Shown: piece by piece, positions 46,028-56,873 of the stretch
Numbering within the stretch: position 1 is the first letter of the stretch
How the letters are laid out: every line of letters begins with the position of its first letter
Assembly: GCA_001949185.1 (NCBI GenBank)
Contig: BDGG01000002.1
Span: forward strand, 2,432,467-2,496,466
Length of the DNA stretch: 64,000 bases
Reading direction: 5' to 3'
From: Ramazzottius varieornatus
Taxonomy: Eukaryota > Tardigrada > Eutardigrada > Parachela > Ramazzottiidae
Notes under the pieces: generated by a model
The model's database searches: none
Seen by the model: the letters and a program-made list of their open reading frames with translations, nothing else
What the model was told of the DNA's origin: nothing
Position numbers and translations under genes: made by a program

Positions 46028-47394
46028 GTCTGACCAGTCGCTCGAGATGTGTACATCGCTCTTCGATTTTAACTTGCCACCAGCCAAACATTTACCGTAT
46101 AGCTTGCAATAAACAAAAGAAAGTGCAAAAAACAAAAGAAAGTTTCTTGAAGTCTAGCTTTACCTTGGTGAAGGCACGCGGCTTTTTGGACCGTCCTATG
46201 ACAAGGGGAGGAAGCTTCTCGCCGGACGAACTGCAGCAGAGCATGACCGATATCCGTTCCGTCACTTTCTTTCCGCCTTTCATCCTTTGTCAAACCTTAA
46301 GAAGAGTCTTTCGAGGCGTAGAGCGACAGTAGCTTCCGGTTTCATCACAATTGAAAATGTCAGCGTTCTTGTATTCCTGAAGGATCTCAGGCAATTTGTC
46401 CCTTATCCAGTCTTCCGCGACTTTGGGATCACTTCCTGCTTCTTCGCCTGCAAGTAATGCTGTACTACTACAGAACTTCAGAGAAGTTACTTTGAGAGGT
46501 AGAATTTTACCTTGCAAAACCACTGTCTGAAGCTGGTTTCTTCTAAGGACACCAGAAACCCATCCTTGACTGCCTTTGAAGTTTTCCGTATTCAAGTTGG
46601 TAGCTACGAGCCTTGCCTCCTCTTTCAGATCAGTGAATGATACAGGAAATCCCTTCTGAATACAATCTCCATGGTTTTTCATAGCCGCTTCTTCAAGAAC
46701 GTCGAACTTGCGCTTCCTGGATACGATACTTTTACCGCGAACGTTAGCCGGCAACGCGAGATACTTCTCTCGCTGTTTGCCAAGTTTTGCAATAGTCGAT
46801 CGGGAGCGGATGTTGGACTTTTCCATGACTTCCCTCAGAATCACCTAACAAAAAAGAAAGGTCACCTCACGATCTCTGGTTCCGCTGCAAACATCGATGG
46901 TTTTACCTGCGATGGATATAGTTCCAGTATCTTTCGCTTTTCGTCCAACGTCAGCCTATCGCCAGTCCTTCCTCGAGCAACAACAGTGGACCCATTACCA
47001 GCAGGATTAGAACCAGATGCCATCTCAGCGGTCAGCAAGACGAGTTCGCTGGAAACAGGGATTTGTCGGATGCAGAGATCAACCGGAAGTGCCTCTCGTC
47101 GTTTACTGCTTATCCGTGAGATATACTCCATCAAATGTCCTTTCTGTCGATCAAAGCTTCAGTCTATGGACGTATTCTCAACTCTTCACTGCTTGTCTGG
47201 GAAACACGCGACGCGGTAAGGAAAAGAAAGTTCGGAAATTTGAGAAGAAGAGCGAAAAGTAAATGCAACAGGCTGCCATTGTTGCGTGAATGAGCAAACA
47301 ATCAATAAGGGCTATGGCGAGCAGTCTTGTGCTCACTATGATTTTGCAGTTTTGAAATCGAAGAGCGATGTACACATCTCGAGCGACTGGACTG
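46028..47394 (-). mobile_element. Deleted pogo/Tigger-type transposon
   Basis: Perfect 36-bp terminal inverted repeats (46034-46069 and 47355-47390) start CCAGTCGCTCGAGATGTGTA. A few extra terminal bases are diverged, and a TA lies outside on each side (46026-46027 and 47395-47396). At about 1.37 kb it is shorter than autonomous Tigger elements because the 3' part of the transposase is missing. Confidence 0.88.
46092..47026 (-). pseudogene. pogo/Tigger transposase, truncated
   Basis: On the minus strand the protein starts near 47026 (MASGSNPAGNGSTVVARGRT), includes the N-terminal helix-turn-helix (LTLDEKRKILELYPSQV) and, after a roughly 30-nt interruption with splice-like ends at 46845-46875, continues through a CENP-B-type DNA-binding region (STIAKLGKQREKYL; SRKRKFDVLEEAAM) to the first catalytic Asp (IFNCDETGSYCRS). 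A stop near 46295 and a frame change follow. The next block KERISVMLCC-like (KVTERISVMLCCSSSGEKLP, PPLVIGRSKKPRAF) is present, but the sequence then ends before the second and third Asp. Confidence 0.85.
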
Positions 47395-47580
47395 TACATG
47401 CAATACTCTCTAGGTAGTCTCTCCAACGCTCCTCTGCCTGCTACGTTTCAGTTATCCAATGGACAGCTAGTCAAAGTCAAGGAGGTAGAGTAAGTCGAGT
47501 ACTCGTTTCGGTTGACAAATAGTACTGATACGATAAACCCTATTTATCCTATAGCTTGGTAATTATTGTCGTGTCCGCAG

Positions 47581-47943
47581 GATGAAGTTTTTTCCAAGAG
47601 CTGGAAAGTGCTGTCCGGTGAGTCGTCTTGCTTTTCCGATAGTAATATTTTTAGAGCTATTACGCATAGATCTTTTTGTTCGCAGGTATCTAACACCCAA
47701 ATCTTCACCATTGCAATTGATGAGCTGCGAACTGGAGTCTGCACAACTAAAAGGATTTCGAGCACACGTTTCAACAGAACGCTGCTGGACCAGACTTGCT
47801 ATATTTTCGAGTGCGCCTCTCTACAAGAATTCTACAAATTCTATTGCAGTACAGCCGATGACCGAACGAAAATTACTGTAATAGCCGCCGCATGTTGCAG
47901 ATGTAGTGAAAGCTTACTGCTATCGAGAGAAGGGAGAAGATAA
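47581..47943 (+). CDS. Cys-rich, possibly cystine-knot protein (3' exons)
   Basis: Exons 47581-47617 and 47686-47943 join in phase and end at TAA, encoding about 97 residues. Nine cysteines are spaced as AGKCCP, TGVCTTKR, QTCYIFECAS, YKFYCST and AAACCRCSE. A long strand-like region, a Tyr/Phe-rich middle and a closing CC-x-C resemble secreted cystine-knot factors of the Spaetzle type (which end in CC-x-C), but the spacing is not an exact match and I cannot exclude another Cys-rich family. The first exon opens in phase 2, so 5' exons including a signal peptide should lie upstream, where the Tigger element now sits. A second Cys-bearing frame (47906-48139, VPKCGCSSLRFTGL) overlaps the end and may be an alternative exon. 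Confidence 0.38.
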   Translation, partial: DEVFSKSWKVLSGESSCFSDSNIFRAITHRSFCSQVSNTQIFTIAIDELRTGVCTTKRISSTRFNRTLLDQTCYIFECASLQEFYKFYCSTADDRTKITVIAAACCRCSESLLLSREGRR

Positions 47944-48259
47944 CCCCATCAGCGATTTTAACTACAGTGTAAATCGTCAGGGATATCAAGTTCCGTCTTC
48001 AGCCAAAAGCAGAGCTTTGCTTCTGAAGGCCCCGAACTTTACGATTGTTCCGAAGTGTGGATGCAGTTCGCTCAGGTTCACAGGATTGAAGAAGATTTTT
48101 TCCGTCAGAGCTGGTTTTCTGCTTTTCCAAAAGCAGTAGGTTGAATAACGAACTGTGTTTACCCTGATATGGAGAACAATTCTCTTTCGAATAGTGACTC
48201 ATTTCGACATGATTCCATACAAAACCAGCAGTGCATCGTTGCGCGGCTCCACAATTTAG

Positions 48260-48885
48260 TATGAGTCATATGTTGGAGTCATACTAGACCTGTTTCGCAA
48301 GTCCCGTTTCGGCTCTGGATAGAACAAAATTTCATGATTTTATACTGTGTCAGTTTCTGTGCAGAAACCGTTTCGCGGTTTGCTCACTTCCGGCACAGAA
48401 TATTAGCATAAAGGGATATCAGGCCGCGCGAGTTCAGCAGGGCATCGGAATTCGCGGGGCCTGTCATTTAGCCGTCTACTGGATAAAGCCTGGACTTCTT
48501 TCGCTTTTTCTGGCGATAGTTTCGGGAAGACAATTATCTGTTCCTAACTTCAATGCTAGTTTCGGCCGAAAGAATGATGGACTTCGGGAAGGAACGAGAG
48601 CGGAAGTTAAGTGGCGCAATTTGGGAGGCGTGTAGCTCGGATCACTTGACGCGCCAAGTCCAATTCGCTGATTGGTCCGATCACGCTCTATCCACCAAAA
48701 TTTCAAATTTCGATCAAAGTGGTCAATAGTACAATCAACTCAGCTTGCACAGAATTTCAAATTCTGTGCAGCGATATTAGGCAAAACATAAGCCGTGGAT
48801 AACTGCACAGCATAAAACCTATACTTATGCCGTGCAAGCCGACAACATGACTTGCGAAACAGGTCCACTGTATGACTCAAACATA
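48260..48885. mobile_element. Non-coding TIR element (TATGTTGGAGTCATAC ends)
   Basis: The left end TATGTTGGAGTCATACTAGA continues CCTGTTTCGCAAGTC. The right end, read in complement, gives TATGTTTGAGTCATACAGTG then GACCTGTTTCGCAAGTC. About 626 bp, no transposase. It contains one P1 palindrome at 48605-48657. Confidence 0.75.
48605..48657. repeat. P1-like palindrome inside a TIR element
   Basis: TTAAGTGGCGCAATTTG and CACTTGACGCGCCAAG. The right arm is rearranged, and the unit sits inside the element at 48260-48885. Confidence 0.5.
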
Positions 48886-49773
48886 CAGGGTGATTCCTAT
48901 GAGGTCGACGGATTTTGATACTCTCCAACATATTCAGCACTCGTCCGCCTACCTTGAGATTTACTGTATACATACATCAGGCACTCATAAATGTTGCCTG
49001 AAAGTTTCGTAGAGATCACAGTTGTCCCAGCAAACACTCAACAAAGTAACCGAGTGAGGCGGAGATAGGGGTCGCTTTTCGCACCTCAAAATTTTGACAC
49101 TTAAAGATTTTCGCTCTTTAACCAAAACATTCAAAAACTTTCCGCTAATGATATCCTCATGGAAAGATCCTGGCGCACAGGAAAAAGAATAGTTTAGTTG
49201 GATATTGTATCCAATGGTCGGAACTGTACCACTGGACCTTGCTTGTCAGTAAGAAAATTTTTGTTTTTATTCATCTACTGCTTCACATGGATTTTCAAGC
49301 GAATGGACTCTATTTCAGTTAGAAGCTTGAACGTTTGTTCAGGAAGTAATAATCATCCGGATGGGCTCACTTGTCTTGAGCTTCGCCTAAAAATATCTCA
49401 ATTAATTCAGGGATATTTGGGCGAAAAATGGCAGTTACTGCCTCAATTCCCCACGCCAAGCGCAGTAGGTTTTTCCTGAAATGGGTACACGCGGATACAA
49501 GTCCAAAAAGTTGTTCATCAAATAAGAAACAGATTGGCGAAAACAATTGAGACGGGATACTGCTACCAGAGGTTGAAGTCGGTGAGCGGTGTTTTGCGGT
49601 CAGTACGCATTATATTTTTCATGCTCCTTGGGATACCTGTGATCTGTACGAAACTTCCGGGCAATAATTTCAAGTGGTCTTATGTACCTGTACAATGAAT
49701 CTGGATGTAGGGGAACGAGTGCTGAATTTATTGTAGAATATCAAAATCCGTCGAATTTATAGGAATCACCCTG
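48886..49773. mobile_element. Non-autonomous mariner-type element (CAGGGTGATTCC ends)
   Basis: 888 bp starting CAGGGTGATTCCTATGAGG and ending in the complementary ATAGGAATCACCCTG, with TA on both sides. Sub-terminal TCGACGGATTTTGATA is also inverted at the right end (TATCAAAATCCGTCGA). Only short frames inside, so it is non-autonomous. Confidence 0.85.
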
Positions 49774-50161
49774 TATGTGTATCATTAATCTTCAAATGAA
49801 AAAGTTGTTTAAAATGTATTGGTGGGCATGTCTCTTGACGTGTCGTTCACCGTTTATCACCCTGCAATCATGCTGCACCAGACACCGACAGGGAGACGCA
49901 GATAGATAGGAAACGCCACCAGACATTGCAAAGCCAGAAAACAGCTTCGATGCACCCCACGAAGAGGAACAAGCTGAATAACCCGGCGTTTGGCGAGGTG
50001 CTGTAGGCCGCAGACACAACAGATGTCGGGTTGACTAATAGGTTTATAATCTGCCGCTTTTTTGCAGTAGAAATGAACCTCGCTGGAAACCTGTTCAAGA
50101 AGAATAAGCTAAGCCTTTCTCTCAAGAACCTGTGAATTTTCATCTTCAGACAAACACTCCG

Positions 50162-51481
50162 ATGGAAACTTTCCTCTACTCTGTTTATCTCGCTGAGAGC
50201 TTTGCTGGTGTTGCTGTACACAAGATCACTGATTCGTCGATCCGTTTTCCAATCTTTCGGGTCTTCCTGACGTGGCTCATGGCTGATCATGAAGACCAGA
50301 ATCCCCGTGCCGAGTACTGGAGGAACAAGCTGAAGAATCCGGACTTCCGGCGGCGATGGGACCAACAACGCAACACCAAAGCGCCTCGTCCTAAACCCCG
50401 CGAGCTCTCCACTCAAGAATGGGGAGACGTCTTGAGTCAGATGCATCTCTACTCTTCAACTGGTGTCATTCACCATCGACCACAAGATATCCCCGAAATT
50501 CATTCTCGAGAACTGAAGTTGGATAGAGGTAGCGAGGTCGTTGGACAAGGTCAGTTTGGGGTGATCATCAAAGCGGAGTATAACCGTATGACAGTGGTCG
50601 TCATGAAGTGTACAATTGACTGCTCGAAAGAAGACAAGGAGAAATTTAAACGGGAAATCATCATTATGGGCTTGATTGGCCAGCATACCAACATTCTACA
50701 GCTGTTCGGTTACTGCCTCGACCCACTGTGTATTGTCATGGAGTACGTCAAGATGGGCTCACTGAGCCAACTGTTACACCACTGCGAGGAGGAAACCATC
50801 GAGGTAATCATGGCTGATGGGAGAGTCAAACGGAACATCATCATGGGCGTGGCCGCTGGTATGTGTTTGCTACATTCGCTCGATATCGTCCATGGCGACC
50901 TGACACCGCATAACATCCTGATTTCCAACGCATTCACGGCTCGTATCATTGGTTTCGGGTTGTGTAACCTGACTGGGAAGACTACTTCGTTGATCAAGAT
51001 GAGAGGTAGCAGAAAACAAGACGAGGACTTCACAGGAAGTATTGCCGGGTATGTGGTACCGGAACTGTGGAATCCAGAAGTTCCCGGTACTGAGAAGGGG
51101 GATGTGTATTCGTTTGGCATTCTGCTGAATGAAGTGGTCACCGAGGAAATGCCGTTCAGTGAAAAGGTGGCACTTTTCGAAGGAAAAGGACCTCACGCTG
51201 CCATCGAGTATGCTAAACTCGGGCACCGACCACGAATGCGCAGTTTGTCTCCACGAGCTCCCACGTTGGAGCAGCTGATCACACGATGCTGGCAAGAAGA
51301 TCCGGAACCACGTCCGGATTTTGAGTGCATCCAAAGGATATTTCTGTACAGTGAAGAAGGACTAGTGATACCGAACAGCTTTCAGCTCGGAGGACGAGGA
51401 GCCGGCATAGACTTATTCATTAAAAACTTCCGGCATGATAATGTCCATGGAGTACAACCATGGAGTCCAGAATTCGAATAA
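50162..51481 (+). CDS. Single-exon protein kinase-like gene, probable pseudokinase
   Basis: One uninterrupted frame encodes 439 aa from the ATG at 50162 (400 aa from the ATG at 50279). The catalytic-like domain covers about residues 120-410: Gly loop VGQGQFGVI, the beta-3 lysine in VVVMKC, the helix-C Glu in KFKREIII, EYVKMGSLSQLL, and the C-lobe VYSFGILLNEVVTEEMPFS and CWQEDPEPRPDF, which are of the tyrosine-kinase/TKL type. Critical changes: HRD is HGD (50891-50899), with the Asp and the downstream Asn kept (HGDLTPHN). DFG is GFG (50951-50959), losing the metal-binding Asp. APE is VPE. In the family this loss usually abolishes phosphotransfer, so a scaffold or regulatory role is likely. Absence of introns in an intron-rich neighbourhood suggests origin as a retrocopy. 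No signal peptide or membrane segment was clear. Confidence 0.8.
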   Translation: METFLYSVYLAESFAGVAVHKITDSSIRFPIFRVFLTWLMADHEDQNPRAEYWRNKLKNPDFRRRWDQQRNTKAPRPKPRELSTQEWGDVLSQMHLYSSTGVIHHRPQDIPEIHSRELKLDRGSEVVGQGQFGVIIKAEYNRMTVVVMKCTIDCSKEDKEKFKREIIIMGLIGQHTNILQLFGYCLDPLCIVMEYVKMGSLSQLLHHCEEETIEVIMADGRVKRNIIMGVAAGMCLLHSLDIVHGDLTPHNILISNAFTARIIGFGLCNLTGKTTSLIKMRGSRKQDEDFTGSIAGYVVPELWNPEVPGTEKGDVYSFGILLNEVVTEEMPFSEKVALFEGKGPHAAIEYAKLGHRPRMRSLSPRAPTLEQLITRCWQEDPEPRPDFECIQRIFLYSEEGLVIPNSFQLGGRGAGIDLFIKNFRHDNVHGVQPWSPEFE

Positions 51482-52347
51482 CTCCGTTACCGGCTTGATG
51501 ATTACTGTTGGTCGGAACCACTGGACCTTGAAACAGGTTGATCTGAAATCAACATTATTTTCGAAGTCGCAACTCTGTCATGAAATAAGGAAACCGTTTC
51601 TTTCTCGGTTGACCACAAGCGTGCTTTAAATTTCGCAAGCTACCTCCTGAGCATGAGCGTGGTTGTGAATGTTACAGTAGATCGCCCATCGGGATTAAAC
51701 CTCCAAGCGTCGGATAGACGCATTCATCGCAAAGGGCTTCTAAAGGATGCAAACCAATCGGGTGATGTGGAACCTGTCGGATGAAAGTGAACGTGAATGT
51801 TACGGAAATAATGGATACTGATTTCTGTATCGCTGCTGGGACAGAGAACCGCAAAGTCCCCCAAGTTTCAAGACTATTCGAATGGCCATCTTGAGCGCCA
51901 CCTCGAACTAGTGGTCGTCCCGAACAGCTTTTAAACTGGCTTTTGAACCCCAACCTAGTGCAGTGACTTCAGTCGGGTATCTTTCGACCAGCTTGCAGAA
52001 ACCAGTCACCGTTCACAGTACGACAATTACAGTGGGTGGTACAAATGAGCTGCATTTCATGTCGCCGAAGCGACTTTGGTAAGAAAACGCAACACAATGT
52101 CATACCGACGCGATATCTAGCAAGCTTCGCTTGCTTTTATAGTCACAATGCGACGATCCAAAATAAGAACTGGAGTACAATTAAAGTTCGAGAATCAACG
52201 AACGAACACTCATCAGAACGGTAAAACCAGCTAAACAGTTACAAAGTTTCACATACTAATTATGTAATAATTGATCCAAAGGTTCTCGCGCCATCATGGT
52301 GCTGTGGTTCAGACCATGGTTCCGCCCGAGCTTGTCGTCGCATCTTC
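51482..52347. other. Intergenic, nothing recognised
   Basis: About 870 bp following the kinase gene. No exon was supported on either strand. Confidence 0.35.
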
Positions 52348-52359
52348 CTAACTAGGAAG

Positions 52360-52620
52360 CATATCAATTTCACGTACTCCAGGAGTTCCCTGCGTTTGAG
52401 AAGCACCAGCCACAACCAGTTCCACGTCAGTACCTTCGTCCGTATCCGTGTCAGTACGACTTGCGTTGTGCTGAAGCTTCTTTCTCAAAACAACCTCGAT
52501 GGCAAAACAGAACCAAAACCCCAATCCGAAGCCAGCATCCGAAGCCAAGAATGACGGCACCGTGATCAGGTTACACGTTCTCAGGGTGGAAGGTAACAAA
52601 GTGACCAGATCCCAGCTCAA
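52360..52620 (-). other. Open minus-strand frame with one hydrophobic segment
   Basis: The frame reads a hydrophobic stretch (GFGLGFWFCFAIEVVLRKKL) followed by a Thr/Asp-rich tail (ASRTDTDTDEGTDVELVVAG) and ends at a stop near 52360. This looks like the last membrane span and cytoplasmic tail of a membrane protein, possibly the same gene as the exons at 52947-53291, but no in-phase junction was found. Confidence 0.3.
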
Positions 52621-52946
52621 CGTCCCGCACAGTGGGTCGACAGAAAGTTCCGCAGGCCGGATGACGAATCGAGGAACTCCCGGCGATTACTTGATGACAT
52701 AGCTATTGATGAAACCAACCAAAAACAAGTTATTCTGGTTATTCTAGACGAGTTAATAGAATAATAGAATAAAAAGTTATTCTATTATTCTAAACAAGTT
52801 ATTCTAGACGAAGAAAAAGAGGAAGCTGACACTTTCCAGGATGAGCCAGATCACGAAGTAATGAGAAGCCGTCGCTCCGAGGTTGCGCTGTCGCTCCCTC
52901 TGCAGGTGGAGGCGATTCGGAGACGCAGGACATACAACTGGATAAA

Positions 52947-53291
52947 TTACACCAACAGGAGACACCAGGCGGATATGGGAAGGATCAGAAACATGTAGAC
53001 GGCGGTCCAAGTCAGGATGTACGGTATGGACCAACACCACAGAAGCAACAATGAGGGAAAAATACAAATAGATTGATCAACAGCTTGACGCATTACGTCA
53101 CACAACAAAGTGAACGCAAGGCGCGAAAACGAAACATTGAAAGCTGCGTGTTACGTCAGGCGTCACTTACCGCAGTCGTACTCGATGTAGCCACAGTAAA
53201 TGGCGAAGCCGAAGATTGGTAGAAGAATGGTGGTTCGCGCGATAGCCAGCTGTCTCAACGTTCCACAGTCATGAAGCTCCAGTTCATCCAT
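52947..53291 (-). CDS. Small two-span membrane protein, 2-exon model
   Basis: Minus-strand exon 53171-53291 (start MDELELHDCGTLRQLAIART) contains a hydrophobic span (TILLPIFGFAIYCGYIEY). It joins in phase 1, through an acceptor at 53084 with a weak pyrimidine tract, to 52947-53083, which encodes a second span (YILTWTAVYMFLILPISAWC) and stops after LLLV. The model is 85 aa. Alternatively the gene continues and the stop is a mutation, since the reading beyond it remains plausible. Family not recognised. An hAT transposon is inserted 113 bp upstream of the start. Confidence 0.35.
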
Positions 53292-53403
53292 CTTCAGAAT
53301 CTGCGAGGAAACAAGACAACGAGATACCAACAAGAAATCGGAGGCAGAAGTCCAGAAAATTAATTCGCAGAAAAGGAAAACGACGCGACTGCTCAGTATA
53401 GGG

Positions 53404-56400
53404 CAGAGCTGCGGAGTTTTTTTGGCCAGCGGGACACCCGCTCAGTTTTCCCGCTCCGCTCAGTTATTTTAACTGAACGGAGCTCTAACTGGGAAAACCT
53501 CAGCGGAACTGTAACTGAGCGGGCATCAGCCTTAGTGTAGCGGAGCGGGAAACTGTCTGTAGCGGAACTGGAAAGCGCCGTGACGTCGTAAAAATACGTT
53601 CAATATTAGGTTCACCCTGTGCGCGTTTTGTCCCTAGGTAGTGAGCAGATAGTAGATACTATGTTTTCAGAACGATTAATGTCACATAAGGGGTGACTAA
53701 GCGTTTTATAATTGGTAGGCCCTTCTTTCATACTGATTGCCTGATTACTTTCACAGTTCGGGCTCTGCTGATAGTTAAACAGTTCGTGGTTTTCCACTTT
53801 TCCCCTACAATTAGCTTTCCGCAGCAGCTGTTTTGCCTTCTTGGTGGTTTTGTTACTCTTCCTTTCAGTCTAGTGCTCCTCACGGAATACGGACATGCCT
53901 GGCGAAGCGGTGGTGGTGATCGACAGTGATGGTTCTCCAGAAATCGAAGTGGAATCCACGAAGAAGGTGACCGCCAAGGAGCTGAAAAAGCTTGCAGATG
54001 CGAGAGTGGCTAAGGACTTCTTCACGGCCTCTTATAATAACCCGTTGACGGAAAGATCCTCAAAGACCGGTCGTAAGATTACTCTACATAAAGGGCGCTG
54101 CAGACTGTGTCGGAAGGAGAAAGTTGTATGCAGTCAAGAGGGCTACAGCAACTTCAAAAATCATGTGATTAATGAACATTACAAAGAAGCAGTAAGTTCA
54201 CAATACGTTGATTGATTTCTCATAATCTTTTTATTGAAATTTAAATTTATCAGACTGCCCCACTCTCAACTTTGATGGTTGAACGTTTCTTTTGCACAAT
54301 TTTATAACTTTTATCGCAGAACGACCAAAGAAAGAGGATTCCTCGACAAAGACGAAAATCGATGGCCTTCTAGAATGAAGAAGCCAGCCTTCCCAAGGAA
54401 TCATCCGAAGCAACGTTTACTCGACCTAAATGTAGCTCGGATTCAAGTGGAGACTCTGATATGCCCTGACATTCTCGGACGCAGTTCATTTGACCGAGCG
54501 ATAAAAGGAGCGGATTCCGCTCTAAAGGTATTTTTCAACAGGATAAAATTAGAAATTATTGCTTCATTATCACATACGTTCCACTTGCGCTGATAAACTA
54601 AATAAACTACTTTTATTTAGTGGCCTAAATGGGACACCATCAGCAGGCGCCTTTTACCAAGCATCTACAAGAAGTTAGAAACGAAAGTACTGGACCTTCT
54701 AAAGAGTGCCACTGCCATTGCAATCAATTGCGATATCTGGAGCAGCAAGCGTCAGAGAGGATACCTCGGAGTTAGTGCGCATTACATCGACGAAAATTTC
54801 AAGCTTTAACATGTCCTTTTAGCCAGCCCGAGATTTAGTGGAATTCACAGCGCAAATCAAATATTGGATTTGACTGTGGTGTTAACGAAGTTTAAAATTG
54901 AAAACAAGGTTTGCTACATTGGAACAGACAACGGAGCAAACATTGTCAATGCTTTCAAAGATTGGTTTCCTGGATTTATCGACCTCCATGATCCAAACAA
55001 ATTTGGTAATTCGTCAAACTCTAATCAAGAAACTGTTTAACTGCATTCTCAGTAAAAAATAAGAGCTGTTGATTTTACAGAATAAATTTACTTTAGTTTG
55101 ATGTTATATCGGGTGATTTTTTTGTCGTGTGTGCAGATACCGATATGGAAGATGTCTTTCGTCGGGTCATTTACGGTGACGAGGAGCTTGAACTGGAGCC
55201 GATAGATGCCGAAGACCTCGACACGCGCAGTCCTCTGGCAAAAGAAGTGGCCGAGAAGTTGATACAGCGATACGAACTGATGCCAGACCGAAAAATCTTT
55301 TTAGTTCGGGCTGATCTTTATAAAATTAATTCAATTCGTTGCATTTTAATCCGTATCTCTACATTCACGGCAAATATATTTTTGTGATATGGAGTCCATG
55401 TTTTAGGTAAGGTGTGTTGCTCACACACTGCAGCTCTGCCTGAAGACACCTGTTGAAAACTGCAAGATGCTAAACAACTCAGTCGAAAAGCTCGCGTCGG
55501 TTGTGGCAAAGCTGAAGAAGTCAACTCGAGGCACTGAATATGTAGAAAAGGAGCTGGGAATAGCACTGAAAGCACGTTGCGCCACTCGATGGAACAGCAA
55601 TTTTATCATGGCTGAGCGAGCAATAAAGTTAGACTGGACGGCAGCTGGCCTCGATCCCAAACACAAGCTGAGTCGCGAGCACCAAAATATTCTGGAGGAC
55701 TTTGTTGAAATGACAAGACCTTCTCAAGAAGCCTTTGAAACACTGCAGCGAAACGGAGTGCCTGCTATTTGCCAAGATCTTCCGTTGATATACGGCCTTC
55801 GCATCTTCCTTCAGGGAATCCTCGATGGTGATCAGTAATTAACTCTTCACGGCTACGCGGAGGAACTTTTGAAACAGCTAAATGTTAGATTTTCGTCGCT
55901 TGAGAACGACGACTTGTTTTTGGCAGCAGCGTTTCTGGACCTGGCTATTAAATTTAGTTTTACTCATGGAACAGAAAATCCGGAAGCCGTGAAGAGCAGA
56001 ACACAAGCCATTGTGCTGGAAATGATCCGACGTGTCAAGCTAACAAGACCAACACCAGAGTCCCGAAGTGAAGAACCCAAAGTGAAGCGTTCAAAGCTCT
56101 TTAGCTTCATGGACAAAGAACCTCGTTCTTCAGTTTCCTCGCGAAGAGACACTATTTCGGCAGTCAGTGTCGAAACTAAGTTTCAGCTGTATCTGGATTC
56201 CAGATGGGATGAGATTAATCCTCTTGAATTTTACGCCAAGAAAGAAAATCAAGATATTTTCAAGCGACTTACAGTTATCGCTAAACAAGTTTCGTGCGCT
56301 ACTGCGGCAACTGCCGGTATTGAAAGAATTTTTAGTATTTCCGGTCAGATTTTACGTGATCGTAGACTCAACCAGTGATCTGAATTTTGAAATGCTATTG

Positions 56401-56631
56401 TTTTGCAATGTTAATTCTGATCTCCTTACCGCACTTCTCGGTCGACGTATCCTATCCCTTGATGAATAAATCGCGAAAGTTGAATGATTATTGTGCGGCT
56501 TTGTCAAACTGAACTTAACTGAGCGGAAAACTGTCAGTTAGAAAGTTAACTGAGCGGCCAACTGAGCGGGCCGGGAGGCAAAAACTCTCAGCGGAACTCT
56601 GAGCTTGCTTTCCGAAAACTCCGCACGACTG
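53404..56631 (+). mobile_element. hAT transposon with 8-bp target duplication
   Basis: 3,228 bp, flanked by the exact octamer GTATAGGG at 53396-53403 and 56632-56639. Terminal inverted repeats: left CAGAGCTGCGGAGTTTTT, right (complement) CAGTCGTGCGGAGTTTTCGG. Sub-terminal GAGCGGGAAAACT-type repeats (53440-53560, 56520-56600) occur in both orientations, as is usual for hAT transposase binding sites. The perfect duplication implies a fairly recent insertion, but the transposase is already damaged. Confidence 0.95.
53895..56378 (+). pseudogene. hAT-family transposase, degenerate
   Basis: Starts at 53895 (MPGEAVVVIDSDGSPEIEVE) with a BED-type zinc finger (CRLCRKEKVVCSQEG...HVINEHY) in the first exon (53895-54191). 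The RNase H-like core follows: INCDIWSSKRQRGYLGVSAH (first Asp), CYIGTDNGANIVNAF (second Asp), RCVAHTLQLCLKTP, then ARCATRWNSN. The C-terminal dimerisation block is ATAGIERIFSISGQILRDRR. In-frame stops (for example a TAA at about 54808, directly after ENFKL) and frame changes near 54390 and 55400 disrupt it. Some gaps could be introns, but several stops cannot be explained that way. Confidence 0.85.
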
Positions 56632-56873
56632 GTATAGGGTGACATCACAACCGTTGTTCAGGTTGATTCACTTGATTGGGAGCGATTTGATTGATAAAAA
56701 GTGCGCATCGTTACACTCACACACAAAAGTTTCTTCGTGCGCTTTTTCAGGAAAATCTTCAACTTTATTACTTCATCCATTCTGGGATCAAAACTTCTCT
56801 TGAACTAAGTGAGAGAATAAGCTCCGCGGAGTTTCACTAATGCTGACGTAGGATTTGAATTTGCAAGTGTAAG

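Larger units (their letters stand above)
48140..50161. other. Two abutting TIR elements, otherwise no gene
   Basis: This stretch is mostly occupied by the elements at 48260-48885 and 48886-49773. The remaining bases show no gene. Confidence 0.5.

Noticed and set aside
49868-50446. 192-codon minus-strand frame at the kinase 5' end
   Set aside because: Antisense shadow of the kinase gene, with no domain or splice support.
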